Assembly: GCA_963277665.1 (NCBI GenBank)
Contig: OY728122.1
Span: 1,548,406,868-1,548,470,867 of the forward strand
DNA: 64,000 nt
Source of the DNA: Viscum album
Lineage: Eukaryota; Streptophyta; Magnoliopsida; Santalales; Viscaceae
Direction of reading: 5' to 3'
Shown here: one piece after another, positions 25,300-35,731 of the stretch
Numbering within the stretch: position 1 is the first letter of the stretch
How the letters are laid out: each line of letters begins with the position of its first letter
Made by a program: the position numbers and the translations under genes
Notes under the pieces: model-generated
Database searches by the model: none
Seen by the model: the letters and a program-made list of their open reading frames with translations, nothing else
What the model was told of the DNA's origin: nothing

Positions 25300-27052
25300 T
25301 CAAATAGTAACATCCCCCACTAGGGGTTTGTCTTCTGAGGGGAACTGAAAATATCTGAATGATCAGGAGTAGGATCAGATGGTTAGGAAGTGGAAGAGGG
25401 AAGAGGTGGTCTGAAGATTACACCAGGAAAGGAAACACATGTATGTACATTTTCTACAAGGCTATGCCTTCATTATAACAACACCCAATTGGGAGACAGT
25501 TCTATAATGACCAATTGAATCTGGGAAAGATCCTAAGAGATAGTCATTAGAGAAGGAGGCCGATATGTATTTCCAATGGAAGCCACAGGTGGAACCACAA
25601 TTTCTACATCATGAACAAGGGGATATGACTTGAAGAACATGATGAAATCATTGATGATTTGACCACCATATTTCATGGAATTCTAGATTTAAACCTTACT
25701 CTCTATGAATTTATTCATCAAGGAGTAAACTCTATCAATTGGGTAACTTTCCTTGAAGTATTCTGTTACTGGAGGAATTCTACGATTTTTATCTAAAAAG
25801 TACAATCAATTGATGAGATCATGCTTCGTATGGATCTTGGTAAAGTATTTATCCACATTCTCTCTGATCGATTTCTAAGCAGCAAAGGCTTCATTTGTGC
25901 ATTTCCTCAACATGTTGAACAAAGGGTTTGTATTCCATTGTACCTTTTTAGTAGTTTCCTTGTCCAAATCATTTTGAATACTCAGAAGTTCCACTTTAAA
26001 AACTGCCTTGAGAGATTCCAAATCAGTAAAAACACCGTCCCCACTACTAGAACTAGATGGGACTGTAAGAATATTCAAATGTACTTATTTCAAAATCTTC
26101 AAATCTACACATAGTAGATGAGTCAAAAAGATCCTAGGAACTTCCAGTACACCACTAATGGAGGTCTTGAAATTAGAGGTTAGAGAATTTAACACGTTTC
26201 TCATCTTCTTTATATCTTCTCACAACAATGTACTATGTCTAATGATGGTTTCCGATGTGGTAATGAGATTTGGTTGAATATATTAGATCATCATCCTTGA
26301 AATATTTGATGCATCTACATCTGAAATAATTATTGATGTATAGGATTTACTTATGGAATCAATGGAGGCTCTAACTAACTCCCAGAGATCATTTTTGAAA
26401 TTCTCTAAACAATCATTTATTACATAGTCACTAGGAACTGTCTGTGCTATTGGGTCTCCACTAAGAGGTGAAACCGGTGGAACAGGTGCAGGAGGTGCTG
26501 CTTCAGCTCGAGCCTGTGGAGAAGGAGGAGGAGGCATCCTATCATCATTAGAGTCATATTTTAACCCAAATAGAATAATTCCAATATCATTACTCTACTC
26601 GTGAGTACATGTCCATTCTCAGGGGTCCATAGTATCAATCCTGATTACTCTTCCATGAGTCTTTGTTATAACTTCATCTTCATAGACTTTTTTATCATGT
26701 CCTCTATCTATAATAACATTTATGGTCATAGGTACCAATTGATCTGATTGTTCTGCATGTTCTCCACCACTTCAACTTCTCCATGAACTTCCCCAATCTG
26801 AGGAACCTGGATCTCTATATCTTCCTCATGGAAACCAACCATATGTTCATTGAATTGTGGAATTATTTCTTTCTTTTCTACATTATTATGGAGAGGGATT
26901 TACTCATGACTAGTATCCCCATGATCAACAACATCATGTTCAGATGGATTAGCACCATCAGCATCTCCATGTATAGATTCCTCACTGGATATGTAAACAA
27001 CTTATTGTCCCACATTTAATGAATAACTTGCATGTTCATCATTACCCCCTTT

Positions 27053-27131
<79 letters not shown>

Positions 27132-28270
27132 ACATCATTATAAGCCACATCTAATTGGTTAATATATCCTTCCACACCTGAAACATCTGTCTCTTCCACA
27201 TCCTCATCACCAAACAATTGTTTCTTGTGGTTAAATCTAATGATGGACTAGATGGTCCATAAGACATGTATTTGGGGCATTCATAAAATTTGGATCACTC
27301 ATATCATTAAAACAAGATCCTTATTCCCTCGGCAACTCATCCATAGCATCCTCATGAGAATATATTGGTTCCTATCCTAGATTGAGTCCTAGATCAACGT
27401 GATTATTTTGTCTAGTAGGATTGTCAATCAGATTGAATTCCTCATATGGCCTTTCCTCATGTCCTACCCAACATTTATTATACAGGTTCTAGAAGATCTT
27501 AATTATCTTTAAAATATATTTTTCATGACTGAAACCACTGCATGGACTTATTACTTCATCTCCATATTCCACACATCCCATCATCTTTAACATTATACAG
27601 AACATCCTGGGATAGTACTAACATGTTGCCTTCTTTGAAGGCCATATCATATTAGAAAATGGAACTATTACATACCAATAAAGGATCAATTTTATCCCAT
27701 TTTTCAACAGATATATCCGAAATACATCCTGATACATCGATGAAGAAAAATCACCCTTCATTGGGAAGATTTGTTATCGAATAAACATGAAATGTAACCC
27801 TATCTCTCCATCGAATTCACTCGATCTTGTCATCCTAAAATATCCACTTATAGTTAGATCTTTCATAGTATCTTCATACGAAAACAACTTTGTGGAGTTT
27901 GGAATATTTTTTGATAATCAGCATTGACACATTCATGAGGAATCTCTAAGCACTCATCCAATTACATAGATGAAAAGGATATCTCTTTTCTCATCACCCA
28001 TGAATTCATCACTACTTCTTCATCCGACCTATAGATATCCTCAAATGTCGATGAAAATCATGTACTAGATGGGTATAATAAGGCCTTTCATTGTTTGAGA
28101 ACCATATATTCTACCATTGGTACTCTAGTACTCTCAAAAAAACATTCTTTATAGAAGCAATATTACAAACACTTTTTTCTCAGTTGCAATCACTCTTCTT
28201 TCCATGAATGTATTTGCAGTCCTACTAGACTCACCATTCTAATGCTTAACGGATGGTGGGTTTCTTAGTT
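25300..28270 (-). pseudogene. Long post-pol ORF region (plant retroelement-associated domain, acidic and Pro-rich parts)
   Basis: Downstream of pol a further coding region can be followed for nearly 3 kb with fewer breaks than pol. Near 28.10-27.90 kb frames give WFSNNERPYYTHLVHDFHRH and WVMRKEISFSSM, then LDECLEIPHECVNADYQKIF. These resemble the plant retroelement domain often annotated 'putative plant transposon protein' (W..F....Y..LV.EFY.N, then V.G..I.F....I...LGIP). Then come an acidic part with an Asp run (27217-27002), an acidic stretch (26.99-26.76 kb, GDADGANPSEHDVVDHGDTS), a Pro/Ala-rich segment at 26537-26283 (start MPPPPSPQARAEAAPP), and helical segments (26078-25875). The interval ends near 25.3 kb. 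Sirevirus elements are known to carry an extra, sometimes env-like, ORF here; the function of this one is unknown. Confidence 0.55.
27053..27130. repeat. Perfect (ATC)26 microsatellite encoding an Asp run
   Basis: Twenty-six uninterrupted ATC units on the plus strand, read as GAT (Asp) on the minus strand inside an open segment (27217-27002). The segment is already acidic on its upstream side (MFGDEDVEETDVSGVEGYIN). The absence of any interruption contrasts with the heavily mutated surroundings and suggests recent slippage expansion. Confidence 0.95.
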
Positions 28271-28524
28271 GTTACATGACACACTTTATTATTTCTATAT
28301 TGGATGATTTAGATTCCAATGGAGTAGAGCGGTTGAGGGTCAAGAGATAGAGTGACAAAGGGTTTAAGGTTTTATGACTGAGAAAATTTGAAAGGTTGAA
28401 TTGGATTGTATTTGATTTATCATTTTGAGATTGTAAAATGATAAACAAAAAAATATAAATTTGAAAAAAAATTGAACACAAAATAATCGTTTTATTTAAT
28501 CCAAAATGAATTATAAAAGTGTCC

Positions 28525-28880
28525 TCAAATAAATCAGTTTCATAGAATCAGTTTTATACGATCGATTGTCAGGATTGGTTTCAAAGATCAGTTTCATGGA
28601 TCATTTTCAAGGATCAGTTTCAATGATCGGTTTCAGGGATCGTTTTTAAGGATCATATTTAAGGTCTGTTTTCAAGGAACAATTTTAGGTATTGGTTTTA
28701 AGAATCGGTTTCAATGATCGATTTTAGTTTTCGGTTTCAATGATCGATTTCAAGATCGGTTTCGAGGAACAGTTTCAAGGATTGGTTTCAATGATCGGTT
28801 TCAAGGATCAGATTTAATGATCAGTTTCAAGGATCAGTTTCAATGATCTATTTCAAGGATTGGTTTCAAGGATCATATAG
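28525..28880. repeat. 12-13 bp minisatellite between pol and the post-pol ORF
   Basis: About 25 to 30 imperfect tandem copies of GATCGGTTTCAAG-type units on the plus strand (variants gatcagtttcaag, gatcggtttcaat, gattggtttcaag). The array begins within a few bases of the end of the RNase H block and fills the space to the region of the next ORF. It is unrelated in sequence to the 15-bp array of the LTRs. Confidence 0.85.
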
Positions 28881-28889
28881 AATTATCAT

Positions 28890-29591
28890 TCCTATTTCAT
28901 GTATAATTTAGTTTATTGAATTAGAGTTTAAGGGTTTTATTGAAAATGTCAGATAGCTAATTCTCAGTCCCAATAAGCATATAAGTTTTATTACCTTATT
29001 GATAATGATATCTCAAAAAGTGATATCTTAAAACAATAGGTTTTGTTTTAGAATGAGAAATTGGACACTTCTAAATGTTAATAGATCAGGTGTTTTCTCA
29101 GTTTATGGGGATAAATCTATATTGAAATCCATGGACTAATAAGGTTTTTTTATTCTCAAAATTTGTTCACGGTTACTACCGGAAGCAATGTGTTCAGCTT
29201 CAGGGGTTGATAATGCAACTAAATTGTTCTTTTTACAACACCATGATACTAAAGACATTCCCAATATGTGACATGTTCCAGAATAAATCGTTCTATCTAA
29301 CATATATCAACCAAAGACAAAATATTATGAACTAACTAAATCAAAAGGTTGTCATTTCAAATAAAACTATCCTAAATTAGTTGTATACATGAGGAATTTG
29401 AAATTAATTTTAACAACATTAAAATCCGACTCTTTTGGATTTTCATAAAATCTTTCACACATATTCACACTATTAATAATATCTAACCTACTAATAGTTA
29501 TGTATAATAAACACCCAATCATTCCTCTATAACCAGTTCGATCAACAGATTTTCCATTTTCATAAAGATCTAACTTACATGTAGAACTCAT
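28890..29591 (-). pseudogene. RNase H of the Sirevirus-like element
   Basis: An open segment at 29591-29367 reads MSSTCKLDLYENGKSVD, then YRGMIGCLLYITISRLDI, then CERFYENPKESDFNVVKINF, an excellent match to the connection region of plant copia elements. Beyond it, shifted frames give HVTYWECL, then a frame in which gtggttaaaagaacaat-type sequence encodes the 'KKQNSVALSTAEAEY' block (about 29.25-29.18 kb). At about 29.06-28.90 kb, SHSKTKPIVLRYHFLRYHYQ and then GTEN-x-LSDIFNKTLKL match the C-terminal 'HSRTKHIxIRHHFLRDHVxxG...TxxQLADIFTKPL' block. This marks the end of pol at about 28.89 kb. Confidence 0.85.
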
Positions 29592-29599
29592 CGGGGTTT

Positions 29600-30426
29600 C
29601 ACAACTCTAAATGCTATCAATGACATATTTTTTCAAATGATATTTAGTGTACTTACATTGATATATGATAATACCTTCAATGTTTGGAAATATTTTAAAT
29701 TCAGGAAAATATTTATGTTCACGCATCAAACTCATTTCAAACTAGCATTGTATTATATTAGAAAAATTGTTTCATAAAGAATTTTTTGAAGATCCAATGA
29801 TAAAATCATCTAAAAATATTTGAGCTATTAAAACATATTTTAAAAATAATTTTATAATCAAACTATGAACTTATAGTCCTTTTGTAATGCCTATAGAAAT
29901 TAGAAAATTACTCATCACTTCATATAAAGCACTTGGAGCATGTTTCAAACTTTATAAAGCTTTAGATAATTTTAACACATGATTTGAAAAATGTGGAATT
30001 GTAAAACCTATGGGTTGTTCTATAATAACATCCTCAATTATATAACCATTTATGATTGCACTTTTGACATCCATTTGATAAGGAATAAATTCCACATGTG
30101 TTGCATAGGAATCAAAATTATAATTGCATCATGTCTTGTTACTGTTGAAAAGTTCTCTTCATAATAAATTCCCTCTTCTTGATTATATACATGTGTAACC
30201 AATATAATTTTTTTCTAACTCTATTTCATACATTATCTATATTATTTCTAAAAACCCATTTGATTTCTATGGTCAATGTATCCTTTGGTCAATCTATATG
30301 TTTCCAAAAATTATTTCTTCTAAACTGATTATGTTCTTCATGCATGGATATTACCAAAAATTCAACATTGATTTCATTGTGGTTATTTATATGTTCATGT
30401 TGTGTCAAGAAATCTTGATGCTCAAC
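29600..30426 (-). pseudogene. Reverse transcriptase of the Sirevirus-like element
   Basis: The start reads MHEEHNQFRRNNFWKHID, then KDTLTIEIKWVFRNNID (compare 'MQEELNQFxRNxVWxLVxRPxxxxxIGTKWVFRNKxD'). Near 30.06-30.00 kb there is a 'YIEQPIGF'-like block. At 29790-29823 a frame gives AQIFLDDFIIGS, which keeps the catalytic Asp pair (atcatc at 29805-29810 on the plus strand) as FLDD in place of YVDD. Further on NNFSNIIQC and FEMSLMREHKYFPEFKI fit the following 'EFSxxMQxxFEMSMMGELxFFLGLQI' block, and IYQCKYTKYHLKKY fits 'INQSKYxKDLLKKF'. Several frameshifts and stops make it non-functional. Confidence 0.85.
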
Positions 30427-30666
30427 CTAGTTTCTAAAGGATGCTCTAGTTTGTGTTCTTTTATCTAAATCTCCAACAAAAACATCTAAGGGATGATATT
30501 TAAGGGCCCTAGTTGGCCTCGAAGAGGAAGGAATAGTTTTTTCAAGTTGGTCAATTTGATCTGGTTCATTATGGCTACAGTCTACTGAATTTCTAGAATT
30601 GGATGTTTTCATATATTCTAACACATGATGATTTGAGAGTTTATCATTAATGTTGATATTGGACAT
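30427..30666 (-). pseudogene. Integrase-RT linker
   Basis: This 79-codon open segment contains a Ser/Pro/Thr/Asn-rich stretch (NEPDQIDQLEKTIPSSSRPT) followed by RALKYHPLDVFVGDLDKRTQ and TRASFRN. The latter matches the Sirevirus-type 'RxxKxHPxDxIIGDxxKGVxTRSSLRN' block between integrase and RT. It is one of the better preserved pieces and joins integrase to RT in the right order. Confidence 0.8.
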
Positions 30667-30699
30667 ATCCTCTTAAATATTTTCCAATGAGGTCTTGGG

Positions 30700-31640
30700 T
30701 TAATGTGAATCACTTTCATCAAATTTGAAATGTATATAATCCATAACCCAAATTGTTTTCTTATTAATGAGTTTATATGATTTTATTGATGTAGAATATC
30801 CATGAAATGTTCCTTCCTCTTGTTTGGTTAAAGATTAATCTAAATTATATTTTGGGTTCAGAATAAAAACTCTATATCCAAACACATTAATATAAAAAAC
30901 ATTGGGTTTCATATAATTACAAAACACATATGGAGTTTTCTTAATGAGGGGTTTGATTAAGACTCATTTTAATGTGTAACAAGATGTATTAACTAAATCA
31001 CACTAGATGTAAATGGGTACGTCATATTCATTATGTATTGGTCATGTAGTTTCTTGTAGGGTTAATTTTTTTCTTTCTACCACACCATTTTGTTGAGGTG
31101 TCGTAGGAGAGTATAATCAATGATTATAGCCTTTTTGTAAGAAAAAAGATTCAAAATATTGATTCTCAAACTCACGACCGTGATCTAATCTTATGGATTT
31201 AATCTTAAGTCCACATAAATGTTTTATAGTCTAGGTATATATAGTGAATTGAGAACAACTTCACCCTTGTGAGCAAAAAAAATGTCCAGGAATACCTAGA
31301 GAAAATATCTACAAGAACATAAATATATATCCTCCCATTGAGACATGAAATTCTAGATGGTCCAATAATATCCATGTGAAAAAAATAATTAATATGAGAA
31401 GTAGTAACTTCATTCATTTGTATGAATGATTTCTTATGCAGTTTTCCTTTTTGACATGAATTACACTCCTTGTTCTCTAGAAACTCTAATTTGGGTAGGC
31501 CATTAACTAAAACATTCCTAGTAATCTTCTTAAGATATTTTATGTTGCAATGTCCTAGTCTTCTATACAGGAGCTAATAATCTTTGTGGAAAGCATTTAG
31601 ATAAGAGGTATTCTACAAGGATAGTTTGTTTAGATTTATT
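30700..31640 (-). pseudogene. Integrase of the Sirevirus-like element
   Basis: The N-terminal zinc-binding region at 31.60-31.44 kb reads, after frameshifts, LLYRRLGHCNIKYLKKI and then GLPKLEFLENKECNSCQKGK. It keeps one H and the C-x-x-C pair of the H-H-C-C motif. An open segment from 31417 begins the core: NYFFHMDIIGPSRISCLNG, then VLVDIFSRYSWTFFL, with the first catalytic Asp (HMD) and the second region Asp (VD-x-FSRY) retained. Further down, 31.09-31.06 kb carries the 'TPQQNGVVERKN' block (hidden in cctcaacaaaatggtgtgg on the minus strand). Integrase preceding RT confirms copia. Stops follow. Confidence 0.85.
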
Positions 31641-32170
31641 TCATATACATTACCATCTATAAAATCAGTATATAAAATGTTATTATTGGCATCAATATCC
31701 TGGTTTTTATCGTTTTTTAATTTATCATTAAATATATCATCGTGAAATTGAGATATTCTAAGTAGGTTATACATTAATCCATCATCATACAATACCTTAT
31801 AAATTGAAATAGATTTTGGGTAACCAATCTATCCTAGGCCGATGAATTTTCCTTTATTATTGTCACCAATTATGAGATGACCTCAATCAATATTGATAAG
31901 ACATTTAAATCATTAATAATACCCTTACATATGTCTTTAATTGTCACTTTCCACATAACACAACATTTTCTAGAGGTCTTTAGTCTGTCTACCAAAAAAT
32001 AGTTCATCCAAAAAATGACTTTGGTACGCAATCCAGTCTTGGTCGACATACATTAGAGATATAAATTTTAAGAACCCACAACTGCCTTATGGACATAATA
32101 TATTTATAAAAGAGAGTGTTTGAAAAATAAACTATGTTTTCCCCTAAAGAATTAAATGTAGTAAAAGAAT
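31641..32170 (-). pseudogene. Degenerate protease and pre-integrase interval
   Basis: By position this should hold the aspartic protease and the GAG-pre-integrase domain. I could not locate a D-S/T-G active site. Scattered phrases (for example around 31.70-31.80 kb) fit poorly. This is the most eroded part of the element's coding region. Confidence 0.4.
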
Positions 32171-32485
32171 TCATGGAACTTGAACTTGTTTTAAAATTTT
32201 TGTTTTTGAAAAATCTTGGTGATTTTCAAGATTATGATACAAAATATTATTTGGATAAATTACTTTGACCTGGTTGATATCAAATCCCATAAGAATACAT
32301 AGAGCTATTTCTATTAAAATCATTTGTGTAAAATTATTTTTAACATTGATTAACGTTTCAACATATTTATTAAATTTCACATTAGACACTTTTAACACAT
32401 TATTCTCTTTATGCAGTTGATCATTTTTCTCCTTTTTAGTTATATGTTCAGATTTTATAGTAACAGTAAGAGCATGATGTTTCAA
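32171..32485 (-). pseudogene. Coiled-coil tail of Sirevirus-like gag
   Basis: This 104-codon open segment continues the gag reading direction. Its first 60 residues are Lys/Glu/Asn-rich with heptad-like spacing (EHITKKEKNDQLHKENNVLK). It ends in a part resembling the 'LxxLLGxxR...DKxGLGY' tail of Sirevirus gag (LMGFDINQVKVIY). Sirevirus gag proteins are known to carry a C-terminal coiled coil, so this placement supports the lineage call. The zinc-knuckle relic lies on the upstream side. Confidence 0.6.
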
Positions 32486-32789
32486 CTATGATTAATTCTT
32501 ACCATTCATCTCCTTCCATTTTTCTTATTGAATATTTCAATATTCGATTAATTAATCGTTTTTCATATTCACAGAATCACTTTATATTTCATAATAACAA
32601 GAATTTTGTATAGGAGAGTAAACGGTTCCCTTAATAGTGTTTTCTATAAAACAAATATTAGCAATATCATCTTTCACATTTTGAGAAGATGAAGATTCCC
32701 TAGATCTATCCTCAGAGGAACTCTAGGTGGCCTTCATTTAATTATTATACATTCTATCCTTATTTTCATAATTTTTTATGTATTTCATA

Positions 32790-33726
32790 TTTGGATACGA
32801 AAACCCGACATGTCCTTTCCTTTTTTACATTCATATCAAATTATCTCTTCTGAATTATTATTTCTCTTCCAATCCTTTTTTCCCATTTCCCTTATTATCA
32901 TACTTTACTTTTTTAATTGGTATTTAAGAAAAAATTATTTTTCCTATAGAATTTCATGAATATTCCTCTAACTGGGACATTTATTCATAATTATCTAAAG
33001 CTAATTCTTCACTACTGGATGTTTCAATAGAATCTTGAAACTTCTCTTTGACTTTAGCTTTAGATGTAGTTGACGAGAATTCTCTGGACATTCTTTGTGG
33101 TTCACCATCTTCTTGATTTACCACAAATTCATATACGTTATTTTTCCAATCCATTCCTTCCCACACATATAATAAATGTATAATGATTCCTAAATAGATA
33201 CAGATGATCCATGCCATATTTCTGGTATGCATTGTATAATCGTCATAATCAGATCATTAGTTGTAACTTCTATTACTATATAATTAATTGTATTCACAAT
33301 TTTATTAAACCTAACATAAAAATCAGAAATATATTCATCATGCTTCATTTTGACATTATAATATTTAACAATATAAGTATTTAATCTCATTTCATTATCG
33401 TTAGATGTTCCCACATTAGAAACAGATAGAGTGTACGGAATCTCATTTGCAGTTTTACTTTCCGAAATATGGTAAAACTCTTCCACACCTACTGTACAGT
33501 GCAGCGCATTCATTTAATTAAAATTATTGTAATAGGCAGTATGGGTAGGTTCATCCCATAGGTTTCTAGCAATTTTAGGAATTGAATATTTACATTCATT
33601 AGTAGTCCTGATTTCAAATATCATGCATTCTAGATGTATTTTCATATTAATCTTGCACTGAGAATAATTAGTTCCATTAAAGAAAGGTGTTCAATTGGTA
33701 GTATCCCCTTCAAATCTATTATCCAT
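32790..33726 (-). pseudogene. gag of the Sirevirus-like element
   Basis: Gag builds the particle that packages element RNA. A Met at 33726, 125 bp after the PBS, begins MDNRFEGDTTN, then after a stop TPFFNGTNYSQCKINMKIHL (family pattern P-F-F-x-G-x-N-Y-x-x-W-K-x-x-M). After an upstream stop, an open segment at 33513-33190 holds the core: residues such as EEFYHISESKTANE, then GTSNDNEMRLNTYIVKYYNV, and ISDFYVRFNKIVN, then IIQCIPEIWHGS. Around 33.0 kb lies a Ser/Glu-rich stretch (ETSSSEELALD), and at about 32.85-32.80 kb a knuckle-like relic (YECKK-x-G-x-DMSG). Stops separate these parts. Confidence comes from their order and close fit to plant copia gag. Confidence 0.85.
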
Positions 33727-33850
33727 GATATATATTGTAAAAAATTATCAAGGAGATATTAATTTATAAATAATAGAAATTTTGAGATATTTAATAAACC
33801 ACTATAATCACAGTTAACATGATTTGAAAACGTATTTTAATTCTTAATTC

Positions 33851-33861
33851 CTCTAATACCA
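33851..33861 (-). promoter_or_regulatory. Primer binding site (initiator Met tRNA type)
   Basis: The minus strand reads TGGTATTAGAG two bases after the LTR end. The usual plant copia PBS, complementary to the 3' end of initiator tRNA-Met, is TGGTATCAGAGC. There is one C-to-T change in the core. This site fixes the 5' LTR border and the element's orientation. Confidence 0.85.
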
Positions 33862-33863
33862 GA

Positions 33864-35726
33864 TGTGGTTTGGAGTAAATGACTTAATAGGGGTGAATTG
33901 AGTATTTATAAAAATTTATGTTAAATTTTTTTTCTTTAATCGAATATCCAAAATTTAAATATAAGCATTGTCTATATGTAGTGAATTTATAAATGTTATG
34001 AATTTTATGTTAATTTATTAGAAGATTGCTTAGTTCTCATCTATACCGATCTATAGATTAGTCATTCTTTTGAAACTAAAACAGAGATTCAAAATATGTA
34101 TAAGCAATTTCTAAACAAACTATCTACGTTCAATTTTGTTTTATTTTAAATGAATTATATAAACATCAGAATAAAACATAATACAAATACACAGTGGATA
34201 AAAACAAGAGGTTTAGTCTCCAGCTAAGACTTATTCCTCTCCATCTGGTGATCACCTGCCAACATGCATTTTATATTAATAAACATTTGATCCCCACCAT
34301 GGATCAGGGTCACAACGGTAGATAGGGTTTTATAGGTCACACTTGACCTCTAAAACATTTTTTAATGGGAAAACTAACAAACAAGTCACAAATTATCTCT
34401 TCCAATGTTCTATGTGGGATATAAGAGTGAAATGATATTGATTGTGAGGATATTTAGTATCCTCCTATTATGCGCAGGAGACAATATGTGTGAAACAAAC
34501 TGATGATAAAACTTCTCAATAACTAAACACAATATCACAATAGAGTTTAGAATGAAGAATTGAGTTTAGAAATCTCAATTTGATATGCAATGAAACTCTG
34601 GACTCAATGTATAGAGTGAATATGATATTTGAGTCCTCTTCTAGTTTTTGGCTTCAGAACAGAGTATCGCAACCTCTGTATACTACATTACATGTGTCAA
34701 AAGGATAATATATGTGATGATTGGATATTCAGTTATCTTTAGAAGGTTTTTATTTATAATATTAAACATATTGTGTACTAAAGATTCATGTTTTTATATT
34801 TTTAATATCTTTCGCATTCGCATTGATGGACTTTAATTTTTTCCTGGGACCATTTTTGGTCGAGCTTGTAATCCTTTCATACTTCAAAGTCTAGTAGGCA
34901 TGAAAATATCCCCACATTCAAGTACCTCGTTCTATCTATGTATAGACCAATAGATAACAACATATAATTTCAGAAACTTTAATTTTTCTAAATATGAACA
35001 TTATAAATAACTTTTAATTGATAAATTTGAAACATTTATTTATGACTATTAGTGATTCATAAGTATCAGTGAGTCATTTTTATCGGTCTGTCATCATCAG
35101 TGAATCATTGGTCTTTCATTGGTCTGTCATCATCGGTCTGTCAGCATTGGTATTTCTGCATTGGAGTGTCATGATCGGTTTGTCGAACATAAATGCATCA
35201 AGTGTCGGTGTGTGGAAAATTGGTGTGTTGAACATAGGTGTGTTGGACATCGGTGGGTCGATCATCAATGTGTCGAACATCTGTGTTTCGAACATTAGTG
35301 TGTTGAAGGTTAGAGTGTTTAATATCTATGTGTCAAACATCATTTTGTCAAATATCGGTTTTCTGAACATTAGTGTTTCGAACATCGATGGTTCGAACAT
35401 TGATGGGTCGAACAATGGTATGTTGAACATCACTGTGTCGAACATCATTGTGTCTATTGAACTATCGATTCTAGAGACTCTGAGAAACTTATGATGTGTC
35501 TTTCTTACACTGAACAATACTAGATTATGTGAAATAGAAAAATACAAACTATTATAGACCTGTAAAGAAATAGAAGCATAAATATAGTTTATGATAATTT
35601 TGAAATATATTGTACTGTATGACATAATTGATTTAGATAGAGATAATAGATTTAATGAAATAATTGAATTTTTTGAATGAAATTATTTGTGATTATGAAA
35701 CCCATTATAGTATATAGGGTCTAACA
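33864..35726 (-). repeat. 5' LTR of the Sirevirus-like element
   Basis: On the minus strand it starts TGTTAGACCCTATATACTAT and ends CTCCAAACCACA just before the PBS. It parallels the 3' LTR throughout, for example the paired phrases aagaggtttagtctccag and agaggatcagtctccaa, the 'gatcacctgcca/gatcacctcca' segment, and the block of 15-bp repeats near the LTR start. Length is about 1863 bp. An LTR supplies promoter and polyadenylation signals for the element. Confidence 0.88.
35075..35460. repeat. 15-bp minisatellite in the 5' LTR
   Basis: Tandem copies of the same CATCGGTGTGTCGAA-type unit as in the 3' LTR, again preceded by GGTCTGTCATCATC-type variants. A frame through it (35069-35494, plus) is open only because of the repeat and reads as S-N-I-x-V periodicity. 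Individual units differ between the two LTRs, so the arrays have diverged since insertion. Confidence 0.85.
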
Positions 35727-35731
35727 AATAT
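35727..35731. repeat. Right copy of putative 5-bp target site duplication
   Basis: AATAT lies immediately outside the 5' LTR start (TGTTAGACCC on the minus strand) and pairs with GATAT at the left border with one mismatch. Confidence 0.45.

Larger units (their letters stand above)
23038..35726 (-). mobile_element. Full-length Sirevirus-like Ty1/copia retrotransposon
   Basis: This 12.7 kb minus-strand element has all structural parts. The two LTRs share start, end and internal order. A PBS of TGGTATTAGAG type (initiator Met tRNA) lies next to the 5' LTR. Then come gag with a coiled-coil tail, integrase, an integrase-RT linker, RT, RNase H, a long post-pol ORF and several polypurine tracts before the 3' LTR. 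Flanking 5-mers are GATAT (23033-23037) and AATAT (35727-35731), a near-match target duplication. Multiple polypurine tracts, large size and an extra ORF after pol are known Sirevirus traits. The LTRs look only about 70% alike by eye in sampled parts, so the insertion is old, unless repeat mutation was fast. It sits beside the gypsy relic and probably interrupts it. Confidence 0.88.

Noticed and set aside
26783..27019. Plus-strand 78-codon frame within the post-pol ORF region
   Set aside because: It is antisense to the acidic readable minus-strand frame (GDADGANPSEHDVV and following), which explains its openness.
28272..28481. Minus-strand 69-codon frame as part of the post-pol ORF
   Set aside because: Its translation does not connect smoothly with the domain-like frames below 28.2 kb and it lies next to the minisatellite; likely leader or chance.
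24265..28880. Tandem arrays considered as CRISPR or satellite centromere repeats
   Set aside because: Units are 12-15 bp, head to tail without spacers, and confined to one retrotransposon; neither CRISPR nor centromeric satellite.
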